64,000 nucleotides of DNA from assembly GCA_008921705.1 (NCBI GenBank), contig VFFE01007669.1:5033633-5097632 (forward strand), given 5' to 3'. The notes below the pieces were generated by a model, which did no database searches, was not told where the DNA came from, and was given only the letters and a program-made list of their open reading frames with translations. Both the position numbers and the translations under genes were made by a program. Below, one piece after another: positions 34,901 to 47,700 of this stretch. The stretch's first letter is position 1, and each line of letters begins with the position of its first letter. Source of the stretch: Burhinus oedicnemus (Eukaryota > Chordata > Aves > Charadriiformes > Burhinidae).

Positions 34901-37900
34901 GTAATGCAACCATACGACTGTCATCATGTAGCCAGACTGAAAACAGATGTATTACCTTTCTCTTTCCTTCTCTCTGCTTTTCCTCTCTTTTTCTTTTTCA
35001 TCTGCTTTAGGAGGACTTTTCCTCATCAGGAACCGGTTTTCAGGTACAGGAGGAATTTCTTCAGGACGGACAGTGGATAATGGCTGTGCTTCAGGGTTTT
35101 CATCTTCACTTTCACTGGATGAGCTTTATTTTTGTATAAAAAATATTTATACTTAAAGTCAGTTATTTGGATGAGGGAAGACCTTTCAATCTATTTAAGT
35201 AATTCAGAAATTCTCTTAATTCAATACACAATGATACCACAAGAAACTCAGGAAACAGCTATTTCGGAAGCAAATTTTTTCCCCCTATGATATCTTTGCT
35301 CCAAAATGTACAGCTGAAGTAGATTTCCGACCAACATTTTTTATCTATGAATTCCAACGGTGCGACACTGAACATGTATTTACTCTCTATTTAGATACAG
35401 CGCTTTTTTTTTAAAAAAATTCTTTGAAAAACACTACCAAGAGTGTCAAATTCAGATTTTAAACTAGCATATATAACTGGCTACAAACTATTGTAATTCC
35501 AAGCAGTTGATATGAACAAGCTTGTGTGAAATGGGCTTAGTCCCACAGAAACACTGTTTAGGCAGCATTGCCTTTTGTCAACATTTCTTACATTTTACTG
35601 CTAGCTTAGAAAAATGTGACTTGCACTGACACAACTTATATCTCACATTGAGCTACAAGTAAAACTATTAGATTAGAAATAACATTTTCAGAAGGAAGAA
35701 CACCTTTTGAGTTTTATTATCTTCCAGTGAAACTGCAAGACTTTTGGCATATCAGACAGAAATATCATTGTTAAGTATGTTTCTTAACTTTTTTGTTTTA
35801 GTTTTGCTTTTATTCCTGCATATTGCATTCTCATGAGTCCCACTGCATATAATTTAAATTGAATTGCACAGAAGTGAATTTGGGGAAACAAGCTATCACC
35901 ACCCATTTCAAACCAAGCACTCATGCAACTTTTCAAGCCAAATATACATAAGTCTTAGTCCATTCCTCCGCTCCTTTACAAACCACAGCACGTATGCGCA
36001 TGGACACTGTCCCTTCCCATCGTATCAGAAAATATTAAGCTTGTATATGGAAACCGATTGTCTCCCAGACTTCAAAATAGCTACTTCACTAGTTACAGAA
36101 TGCTATTCTGTAGTTATAGGACATGAAAATGGTACTGTATGGTGTACATGTAACAAAACAAATCTCAAAATTGACCTTTTCTTGCTTTTCTTTCTCTTTT
36201 TCTTTTCTTTCTTATGTTTCTTGGAATTTTTCTTGTGTTTCTTTTTTCGTTTTTTAGATTTCTCTTCCGAAGCACTCTCAGAATCCGATGATGAATCAGA
36301 AGATGATTCTGAATCACTTGAACTTTCCGAGTCACTGGATGAGGAAGATGACTTATGTCTTTTCTTTTCTTCTTTCTTGGCTTTAAGTCAGAATAGCAAA
36401 GACACATTTTAAAATCAAACACTTCTAAATAAACCTCAGAAAAATCAACTTACCTAGTATCTGCCTGAGCTGCTTCTAACTGTGTCATGAGACTACTTTA
36501 TCAAAATACTTAAGAACAAATTCAGATTTTGAAGAAAAGTTTCTCCCAATTACAATAAAAAATGTGTCTAGAAATATGTATGAAATTTTCAACATTTTGT
36601 ATTTATGAAGCTCTATAGTATCAAATTTATACTGTCAAAAACTTGTAGAACCCTGTAAGTTTTCAGATGATGTTTTATACAACATAAGCTACATATGAAG
36701 AATTATTTAAAATTTATTTAGAAAGTGTTTATAAAAAAAAAAAAATTTCTTTGGCTTCAGGTTTAACCTCACTTCATATAAAATAGAACACAGACTAAAC
36801 TGATTACTCAATGAATTTAGCTCAGAGGGAAGATGCAAAAACCAGCCTTCCTGCTAAGTAAAACCATGCTCAGAGAACAGTCCTAATCCTCCAGCTCATC
36901 ATGTGTTGTTTGGGTTTTTTTGTTTAGTTTTGTTTGTTTTAGATTTTTTTGTTTTTAACAGAAAGATACAAATAACTTACTAACCATCTAGTATGAAAAG
37001 GAACTCTGCTAAAGGGCAGACTAGTCCTTAATTACATATTTCACCACTTCTTGTGTGGCTGCTGGAGCTGCAAATCAGCAACTTACTGGCAATCTGATAT
37101 TAGTCTGACAGGAAATAACCCAAGAACAAACACACCTTTTTATGCCCTTTTAACTGACGTGAGATCTACTTAAACCATTAAAAGTGGTGTAAGTATTATT
37201 TCAGAGTCACACTAATTTTTAAAAAAAATAAAGCAGCAATAAAAAATGTACTACAAAAACTTCACTAAAGGAAGTCTAGGCTTCTGAGTTATGACACTTC
37301 AGGTAAATCAGTTAAATTGTATGAATACTCTTCAAATGTGTCATGAAATTTGTATCAGGCTATCATCCAGAAAATTAAAAGCTCTATCTAGAAAATACAG
37401 AAAAGAACACTGGTTGTCTTTGGACTGCTGTAGTTGACTTCTAATTAGCATCAAATATTATTTTACTTTGCCATTGTAAATTGCAAAGATAGTCCATCAT
37501 TCACTACACAACATACTACCACCACAGCCAGAAGAAACAGAACCTTCGCCTTTAAACAGAAGAAAAATATACCAAAAATAAATATTGATGTCCAAACAGT
37601 CTGTTTCCTTGTCAAAGCAAGCAATCCATATTTGAGCGGAACACCTGTTAAGACCTTAGAACAGGCTTCAGATCAGAGATAGTAATGAATTTTAAAATTG
37701 TGTATGAATCCTACCTGAAAGTATTAGCCTATTTTGCAAAGCTTTTAATAGCTTGCTCTATCCAAAGAATTCATAGTTTACAGAGATATTATCTGACCTA
37801 CATCAACGTACAAGCAGTTTAAATGCAACTTCCCACCACCTGCTCTTCTTCTGCACAGAACAGGTAAGGGAAAATATTAGGTACCAAAGACAGGGTTACG

Positions 37901-40900
37901 ACTATGCAGCCTGTCTGCATTTGAAAACTATTCAGACACAGAGAACACAATGTTTTCACATAGCAGGAAACATAAAGATGTCTCCCTGGATAGCCTAAGT
38001 TTTTTCCTTTCTATTAAAGACAGAGAAATTCAACTGTTGAGTATAGCCAAGCACTTGTTCTATTGGCTTTCACTTGTGCCCAAGAAGATGATGCAATTTG
38101 TACTTAGCAATTGTTTATCAGTCACTATTACAAAATAATTAAGGCAAGAAATTAGATAAACTCTTGTAAAAAAAAAAAAAAAAGAAGGTAAAATATGTTA
38201 TGACAACTTTCCTATTGGATGATTTCAGTCCTTGTTGTACAGAAAGTCCGCTTGGGTATTACAATAACTGAAGTGTCAGAAGCTAAAAGATTTCAAGAAC
38301 TTCAAAGAAATACAGGTTATTATCCAGCTTTTTACTTATGAACACCCTTGATTTTGTACATATGGATGGAAAGAAAAATTCCACTTCAGAATTCCCTGCT
38401 AGCACTCTGATCATACACCACACTTACAGGTGTCCAGAAAAAAAGTGAAAGTGGCAGCAGTACCAAATACTAAGAAGTGTCTATTAAGAACTATTCAACT
38501 TCCAGCGTGCAGTTATTTGGAAAATGAATTATTTTAATTCAACACAAACTTGATCTCATTTTTGCAAAACCACGTGAGTTTTTCAAGGACATAAAGTTCC
38601 TTGCCAAATTGGTCAGAGAAGAAAATAAAAATGAGTCTTGGGGATAATGAGTCACAGTATAATAATTAGGGATGTATTATTTGTAATAATAAGCTAGTAC
38701 TTCCTAGCAACTTTAATTTTCACAGGGGAAAATTCTCATTTGGGCTAGAATGATAAAAATCAGTGAGGACAGATGCAGAGTTGCCCAAAACACATTTCAA
38801 GTTGCACTTCAGGCAGCTTCTTTATGACAGATGATGTGCTGTGGGAACTTCATATTGCCTCTTGGAAATTGGACATAACCGGGTATGCTTTAGAGTAGCA
38901 AAGTTAAGTGTGGGTGTATTACACTAATAGCACAGACAGACAATTATGGGTTCCTAATGGAGAAGAGAGTCAGCATTCCACAGAAAAGCAACAGTTAAGC
39001 TCTCATTCACAGCATCACCTCTTAACTTTTTTTCCCTATATAGTTATTGAATGTAAAACAGTGAAATCTCAAATACATGAAGTTGTCATATTTTACTCTC
39101 ATCATACCATGTCTTGCCCAGAACACCTTCTGGCTGTAGACTGTGACGCGTTGATGTTCTAGATCTATCAGCAGCCTTCAGTATTGTTCCAATGTTTTCA
39201 TGACAATATCCAAAATAAATGCTAAGGCAGCACAACAATATCCAAAATGAAAGCTAAGGCAGCACTGTTCTTTGTCTTCAGCAAAGTACTAGCTGCTACC
39301 ATTAGATCACTGATGTAATCCAACAACTCTTTTGTAGCAATCCAGGATCCTACTATCAGGTCTCCCATTCAGAATGCAGCGATATATACAGTGGTGAAAG
39401 ATTTCCTCTTCGCAGTGATTCAGAACACTTACTTCCAAAAGAATTGGCTGAGACAAAAGATCTGGATGACAGCAATCTAGCTGAGGCTTAATTCAGGTAA
39501 CAGCAGATCAACTACATGGTGCAGAAAAATCTCGGCAAAAACAACTAAGTATGGCATCTTGGCCTCTCTTTTTGTGGTTGTACTCTTTATGGATACTTTT
39601 TTCTCCTTCTAACATTACCAAATCTCCACGCTGGTACAGTGAATGAAATTTAGTTCCATTGCACTAGATTGCATTAATTTTTCAGATTGGCATCACAGAC
39701 ACAAGTCACACCCGTGTGACTTCTACAGTGACTTTTTACACGGTGTTTTCTATGTGTTTATTCACAAGCCTCATTTGACAAAGACTAATGAAAGCCTGAT
39801 AATCAACTGAAACACAACCTCTGTACTTCATAGATTGTATCAGTCTCCTGGTCATTCCTGGGTGCACTTGTCTTGTTTGTTTAGGACAGCCTGCTGATTG
39901 AAATCAGCTGGTTCTCAAAAGATGTTTTTAGTACTTCTTGCAAAATGCTTCCAAAAGACAGTATTATTTTTTTTTTTTTACTTCCCTTGTCAGTCCAGAC
40001 TAAGATACCTGGTCTCTTCTCTCAGCCTGTTGCTCATTAAAGCACTGTATTTAATAAAAAGTCTCTGTAATATTTTATATTGGTTTTAGATTGTCTAAAT
40101 ATATATACATTCACTGAGTGTAACAAGTACGTATTTATAAAAGAAAACTGAACAGTTTGCAAATTAATTTCAACCAAAGCTGCCTGGTGTCATATAGGCC
40201 TGGTGACACCCCAACAAAAAGAAGAATCTCACTTGAGCTCTAAATACCATGAACACAAAAAGTACTAAAAAAGTTAATTAATTTCTAAGTCACAAGACAC
40301 TTTCAAATACTTCTTATCTATTCAATACTTTTACTATTGGCCCATTCAAAAAAACCACTCTATTGCACTACACTGTTTCCTACATGCTTTCAGGCAAAAC
40401 ACATCTCCAAGCTCAATTTCAGAAATGTCTGAACAAAGCATCAATAAATGCAGTTATTTCCTGTATTTTCTCCCTCCTGCATCTGTTTTAAGTGTGTCAA
40501 AAATTAGCTATGACAGTTTTATCTGCATTCTTGTAACAACTTCAGGTATGTTATAGTCACTACTTTAAAATTGAGTTAGTGAGCAACTACCTCAACAAAC
40601 ATAATGTGATTTTTAACATGCAGCAAATAACGTCAATGGCAGATGTAGCTGGGAAATCATGTGGCAGGGAGTGAAATGAAGAGGGGAAAAAAACCAAAAC
40701 AAAACAAAAAAGACACCAAAAAGCCCAGAACTGTTTACATAGCAAAGACAGAATATCTGGCAAGAGGTTTTGGATATACTTTCTGGTGACATCTATCTCT
40801 GTCCAGCAGCAAATGCTATTTTGAGTACTGAACCAACCTGGTGCTGGCCAATTACAGATCACAACAACAAATGAAACCAATCCTGCAGTGTGAAGGTGAG

Positions 40901-41651
40901 AAAGAAACAAACAGACTTCTATTTACAGTCCAGCTGTTCCAGCTCATTAACTTCAGGATTAGGTTTCAACTTATGACCACATCTGAAACAGATACATCAC
41001 TTCCTACTCCATTCACTGTGACCTATAGTTTTTGCCAGACTTCATGAACTACACGACTATGCTGCATGGCACAGCCAAGCACTCTCAGCTTGTTATAAAC
41101 TGTAGCAAGTCTTACGTTAGCCTCATAGTATCAGACTCCTGGACTTGAAATGAAGAAATGATCTGGACAGAAAGCAGTTGGACTCAAGCACAAAAGTTAC
41201 AACAGATGATCTCATCTTGTAATTCACAGCAACAATGCTCAAATAATTACCTTGTATCGAGTCCAATAACCTGTGTTGGACTACAGCAGTCTCCAAAAAA
41301 AGGGTGCCTTTACTTCAGGACGTTTAGACAGGTATTTTCCCTGATATTTTTTTCCAGTGTTTAATCACCCTGCTGTTCAGGGTATCAGGTCTTTTTTTCT
41401 ATTTTGCATGCGTCTTGGTTCAATTATTTGCCATGGGTTCCCCTTATGTCTTTCACTGCTTAATTAAGGACCCACGAAAATTATACACTGTAATCCAGTT
41501 GCCAGAGACATGCGTTAGGGAATGCTACCGTACTTGATTCTTGTTGATCAGATGACATTGTTACTGTGAGGAGCCCTATGCCTCTGGACATAGATGATTT
41601 TGTAGAGAAGCAACCTGCCCCACAACTGCAACACCAGAGGATGGTGGAATG

Positions 41652-41701
<50 letters not shown>

Positions 41702-44700
41702 CAGCAGTACTGAGGCAAAGAGGTACAAGGACACAGACAAATGGGTAGGACCAGACAGTCAGGTCTTTCCAGAAGCCTGCTCTCTTTTAGAGGAAGTTAA
41801 AGGAAAACAACATTTTGTAATTATTTTATTCACTCTTTTGATGACAAGTACTTTAAAGCCCTCCCTAATGGCTTTAAGTCATCAGACTGCTCAGTGCCAA
41901 AACTTTCATTTAGTCATTCAATTTCAAGTGTTTCAAGTAAAAAGGGAGTGTGGCAAACCAAGGAAGACATATATACAGAGTAGGTATCTCACTCATTAGC
42001 TTCACCCATTCTATATCTGTATTGTTTTATTTTATTTTCTAATCTACACCACCCGTGCATTTTCTAACAGATACCAAGCTCCTGAGTACTGTCCAGAAAA
42101 ACAAAATTATGTCCTAACACACAGGGTGACTTATGAGTGAATCTAAGAAGTTTTAGAACCTTTGAGAAGTCAGGATCCATAAGATAACTTTGCTTGGAAT
42201 TCTGAGGTATTGAAAAGATCACTTCAGACCCCAAAGTCATTCTGCTAGACATCACAACAGGTGAACAGAGAACTGCATCAAAAAGGAAAGGAAAAACTAA
42301 GAAGCTCGAGTTTGAATGACTGTATTTTCCTTAGGCCAAAGAAACAATTATTCTTGTGCTTCAATATCCTTGGTGCAACCCTTCACAGTACATATCAGCA
42401 GAAGGTGCTACAAATGAAAAAAGTATGATGAACCCCATCATAGTTCCTACCAAACATGTATCCTGGGTTTCCTCTAATGACATTCTCCAGCGTGACAGCA
42501 ACATCTTAGATTGAGCCTTATTTTCTAAGAGAAGCAGAATCTGATCTCCAATACTATGTTCAGCTCTGGAATGACAGAGCAAGGCACCCCTTCCAGAAAG
42601 AAAGCCAGGTTCTGACATATTCCTCTTTCAGAATATAGTTTATAGTAACTTGAAAAGGATATCTGCTAAAGGGCAATTCCAGGCTTTTCTGCTCTAAGAG
42701 CCTGTTCTGAAGATTTACCTGAAAGAATCATGAAATAACTTCAATGCCTGCAAAAAAAGCAGCCATTATCAACTAAAGTCAGACTGCCATCAGCCTTCTT
42801 AACATAGTGCTCTGCTTTCTATGGGACAAGTGCTTGTCAGCTTTGTACTAAAATTTAGCTAATATAAGGAAATCCAAGACAGGAGAAACTTTGAAGAAAG
42901 CATATATAATGTTTCTTTAATGCCTTCTACATCAACACCATTTAAGTGTTTTAGAAGACAAACTGTACTGCAATGTTATTCACCTTTTCACCAATTACCC
43001 CTCCATCCATCACAAGTAGATTTCTAAGTATTTTTATAAGCAACCAACAGGGAAGAAAATGAGCAAAATTACCTCATAGTTTGCATCTATGTAAACGTAC
43101 AGTTCAACTTTACCTTTGGATTTTGGAATTAACTCTCCACAACTCAGTATGCGTACTTCAGCATATGGTTTACTAGATGCATCTGTTTTCTGGTTTTCTA
43201 TTTCTCTCACAACTTCCTGACCTGAGATGACTTGTCCAAAAACAACATGATGTCTGAAGAATTTAAACAAAAGTAAGAATTCTTAGTACTTAATTTTCTC
43301 AAGGCACTTCCCAAACAAACATTACAAGAAGGTAAGAGATATTTACCCATCTAAGTGAGGTGTAGGTTTAGTTGTTCTGTTGTTTCCAGATTTTAATTTA
43401 AAGAGAAAAACAAAGTCAGTATTAGTGCAGTCAGCATTTGAAGCATGTCATATACACATATGAAGGTGAAAGTTATTTTGAGTGAAATAATAAAACTGAA
43501 AAAAACTAATACATACTATTCTGTTTGTGTGCAGTTAGAAGTATTTAACGTTTTAGCCATTAAACTATCTATTCATTACTTTATCACATTTTACTGAACA
43601 AACTGAAGTGCACAAATTTTTAGACAGCATCCTCATATAGCATATAAGTATTCTATTTATTAAATTATATAAATACTACCAGGAACAGATATAAAAAATT
43701 AAAATTAAGGCAACTGCCTCAGAGTAGAAAAACTGTAAATAACCTTCTATACATTAGAAAATAATCAGAAATCAAAGGAAGACAAAAATATCTACGTACA
43801 GATTATGTGACACAGAAGTAGAACTGACTTTCTCTCAGCTTTCCCCTATACTACCATTACTAAGGCATACAGATGTCAGCTGCAGCAGAAGTAAAAAACT
43901 GGGATAATTACAGTAATGGTCAGTCAGAAATCCCAAAATAAGGGTCTAATGGTAAGTGACATCCACAACTCACCATGTTAATTAAGGTCATGAAACATGG
44001 GTAAGTGATGTATTTCAAGAATGTTTTCTGCAGATAAATTAGATTTAAGAAGACTCTACTGCAATGTATTTTAAGAATGTTTTAACTGTAAATGAGACTT
44101 GGAAATGTATTTTGTGACAACCCCACCCCCCGCCCCCACTACTTTTGAGATCCCCCAGAGCTGTTTTGCCTTCTTCCAGACAACACTTACTAGAAGAAAG
44201 TGATCAGAATTCAAGGAACTAACAGGTTTGATGTATTGCCCAAGTTAGAACACAGCTACTGAAAACTATCAAAAGCTCTTCTGCACAGACAATAAGCACC
44301 AAACACAACAGAGATAAAAACAGTCAGGCTCCCTAAACAGCTGTCATGGTTTGGGCTGGGCTGGCCAGCGCATTAGGAAAATGGCTATTTCCATGCAACT
44401 TTGTGAAAAAGAATCAACTTTTGGTCTGCACAGGAGCTAGTCTTCAATATTTAAAAGGATTACTTTTACAGCTTACAAATGGCAAACACCACATACATTT
44501 CAGAACAATACTTACATAAAGAACTGTGAACCATTTGTATCTTTCCCTCGGTTGGCCATCGAAAGGAGAAATTCCTTGTTGTGCTTTACAGCAAAGCTTT
44601 CATCTAAAGAAAGTGTTTTCAGTTACTTCAAATGTAACACATATGCTTAAATAAATGCCATAATCTAAGTAAACTCATCCTTATTAAATAAATCTGCTAC

Positions 44701-47700
44701 TCACTTCAGTAAAAAGTCGTATTAAAAGTAGATTCAAAATAACAGTTTTTTTAAAATTCTTTCCATTCTAAATAATGCAATTTAATAAGGAGAAATATGA
44801 AGTAATGGTTTATAGCCTAAGAAAAAACTAAAAAATTGAGTATCGTTGTTCAAGAGATTTGCTTCCTACCAAAATTAGCAGAGACCTCATCATTTTAGGT
44901 TGTTGCTTTTTCTATTCTGCACATACTGATCATTGTCTCTTTGGAGCAGAAGTTTTTTAGCTGTGCATTAACTGTTAATAAACCTCTCATTTTCAAGCAG
45001 TTTTGTTGTTTTATTATTTCTTAATACACACAGATATCTAGTTTGATTGCAATCCCAAACAACTTCTGTTTGTCTGTCAGACACACAGATGAACTTATCC
45101 AGCTGGCTATTAAGAAAATAGGTTTAACTTTAATGAATCCTACTTCTGATGAGCAAATCATTGTAACAGTTCAAACTAAATCCCAATGAAAGTGTGAAAT
45201 GTAATCACTGTTCTTCATTTAAGACATCTATGGGATTATCCTATCTCACTCCTTTTCCAAAACAGCATAAAGGCTGTTGGGGGACCCAAACTCTTCAGAC
45301 AGATGAAGTCTGCTCAATATTCTTTAGATACAGATGGCAGGAGCAAGCATTAACAAAGAGAAAAAGTACGCTGTACGTAAGGATATGGTTTCACATCACA
45401 CTGTGTCACTGGCAGTGAAAGGGGCAGTCCCACTCACTCTCCAGTCACCTGTACAATAGCTATCTGGCATAGCATAAAGTGTCAATCTAATCCTATGGTG
45501 AATTGGTTAAGGGATCCACAAAAGCAAAACTCCCACAAAGTCCATTTCATACTGTGGCTGAGTTCAACAGCCAGCTTGCAACTGTCAGAAGATAGGCAGA
45601 GGGTTTGCTCCTTCTTCCATCTCCCCCAGCCATACATTTCCTCAAATCCAGCTTCTCATTTGTGTTGGTTCTGATGCTTGTCAAATTATTGAATTGGGTC
45701 CGCTCACTAATATACAAATAAATACTTTTTTTTTTTGCTGCAATAGTCTTTGGGCATTTTGGCAAGCTGAATCAGATCCACGTGTGATCTGAATGTGAGA
45801 TGGTGCAAGGTAAGACCTTCTCCCTCTTTTGGCAGTTGCAAACTGTTGATTCAACTCAAGGTCTGATATAAAATTGCAGCCTGGCCCTACTGAAAATGTT
45901 AATAATTCTTTTGATTGCTTGCTGCGAGCTCAGACAAGAACCAATGTTAAAAAAAATAAAGTGGCAGGGGGAAGAGACGAGCATAACCGCTCCTGCTGGT
46001 AGCAGTAGGGATAGTACAAAAACTGCTCCAAGAAACACAGAGATGCTCCCCTACATTCTGGACAAATACAGGCTGAGAAACACACTGGAGCGCAGAAGAG
46101 GTACTTCTTCTACAACACCAACTGAAAAAGAACCAGAACTGTGAGAAAACTGATGGCCTCTTTATCATTAATTCCCCTTGGCTTCAGGAAAGCAGGGCTT
46201 TATGCTTTCTTTTAAATAAACATTTGCAAAGAAATCTGGCTCCATCATCCCTTTCTCCTTTTCACTGGAAGAAAAGACAGTCCTCAACTTTTAGCTAGCT
46301 GCTCAAGCCAGAAGCGTATGTTTAAAAACAGTTATAAAAACTTAAATCTGGTAAAATGGACAAATACAAAGTTTTATTTTTTTCACTAATTAAAAAGGTT
46401 TGTATCTGTTGTGGTTTAACTCCAGCCGGCAACTAAGCACTAAACAGCAGATAGCTCACTCCTCCCTGGTGGGATGGGGAAAAAAATTGGAAGAGCAAAA
46501 GTGAGAAAACTCGTCGGTTGACATAAAGACAGTTTAATAGGTAAAGCAAAAGCAGCGTGCACAAGCAAAGTAAAACAAGGAATTCATTCACTACATCCCA
46601 TCGACAGGCAGGCATTCAGCCATCCCTAGGAAAGCAGGGCTCCATCACGCATAATGGTTACTTGGGAAGACAAACACTATAACTCTAAATGTCCCCCTAC
46701 TCCTTCTTCTTCCCCCAGCTTCATATGCTGAGCATGACGTCATATGGCATGGAATATCCCTTTGGTGAGTTGGGGTCAGCTGTCCCAGCTGCATGCCCTC
46801 CCAGCTTCTTGTGCACCCTCAGTCTACTCGCTGGTAGGGTGCGATGAGAAGCAGAAAAGGCCTTGACTGTGTGTAAGCACTGCTCAGCAGTAACTAAAAC
46901 ATCCCTGTAATATCAACACTGTTTTCAGCACAAATCCAAAACACAGCCTCATACAAGCTACTATGAAGAAAATTAACTATACCAGACAAAACCAGCACAA
47001 TGTCTTAAAAGTAAAATAAAATAACCTAAACTGGACAGTCAAAGGCCTCTAAGACCAGACAAAATCTTAACAAAAACAATGGCGTTCAGGTTTACAGAAC
47101 AGAGACAACAGAACATAAAGGTGATTGCTTACAGTAACACCAAAATAGAGCAACCTGATAAAACACTTACCTTCAAAAAAGCCACCATAAATGGATTCTC
47201 CTCCCCTGCCATTTCCTTGAAAGAGGAAAAGTGACAGTTACAACTTAAAGTAGTGATTAACAAAGTCAGGTTATGTGGAAGGTGCTTCATAATATGAAAT
47301 ACTGATCCAACTGCATCCAAATCACTGACATTCTTCAAGATATGCAAAGAAGATCAAGATGTATCTTCGTAGTCCCAAAGCAAACTGGCAAAACAAGAAA
47401 GTATTCTCCCCTGTGTTCTGCTTTATTCTCCCTTTTTTCTTTATTTCCCAGCAGCAGATATGATATCTTACCCTCACATTTAAACCTTGCAATGGAAAGT
47501 ACTTAGTACTCTGAGTACTGAGTTCACGGAGCAAAAAGTGTCCATGTGTGCATGCACACGTATAATATAGTATTATTATATATTAATATATATAAGTTTT
47601 CATGTAAAGGATCTTAGACAGAAAAAAAGGAAAAAAAGCAGTTGAATCACAGAATAATTAATATAAGTAAGTGATGCTACAAAGAACTGCAATTCTATTA

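Larger units (their letters stand above)
36381..43113 (-). other. PPIG: PPIG intron 7 (6.7 kb)
   Basis: The largest intron between PPIG coding exons. It holds a 32-bp tandem duplication (39203-39265) and a 49-bp poly(A) (41652-41700). No other gene is recognised on either strand. Confidence 0.7.

Noticed and set aside
44343..44400. A snippet (tcatggtttgggctgggct) resembling the edge of an avian LTR
   Set aside because: It is too short and no further LTR sequence follows; not callable without a repeat library.
47555..47600. AT-rich palindromic stretch
   Set aside because: Simple AT-rich low complexity; no evidence of function.
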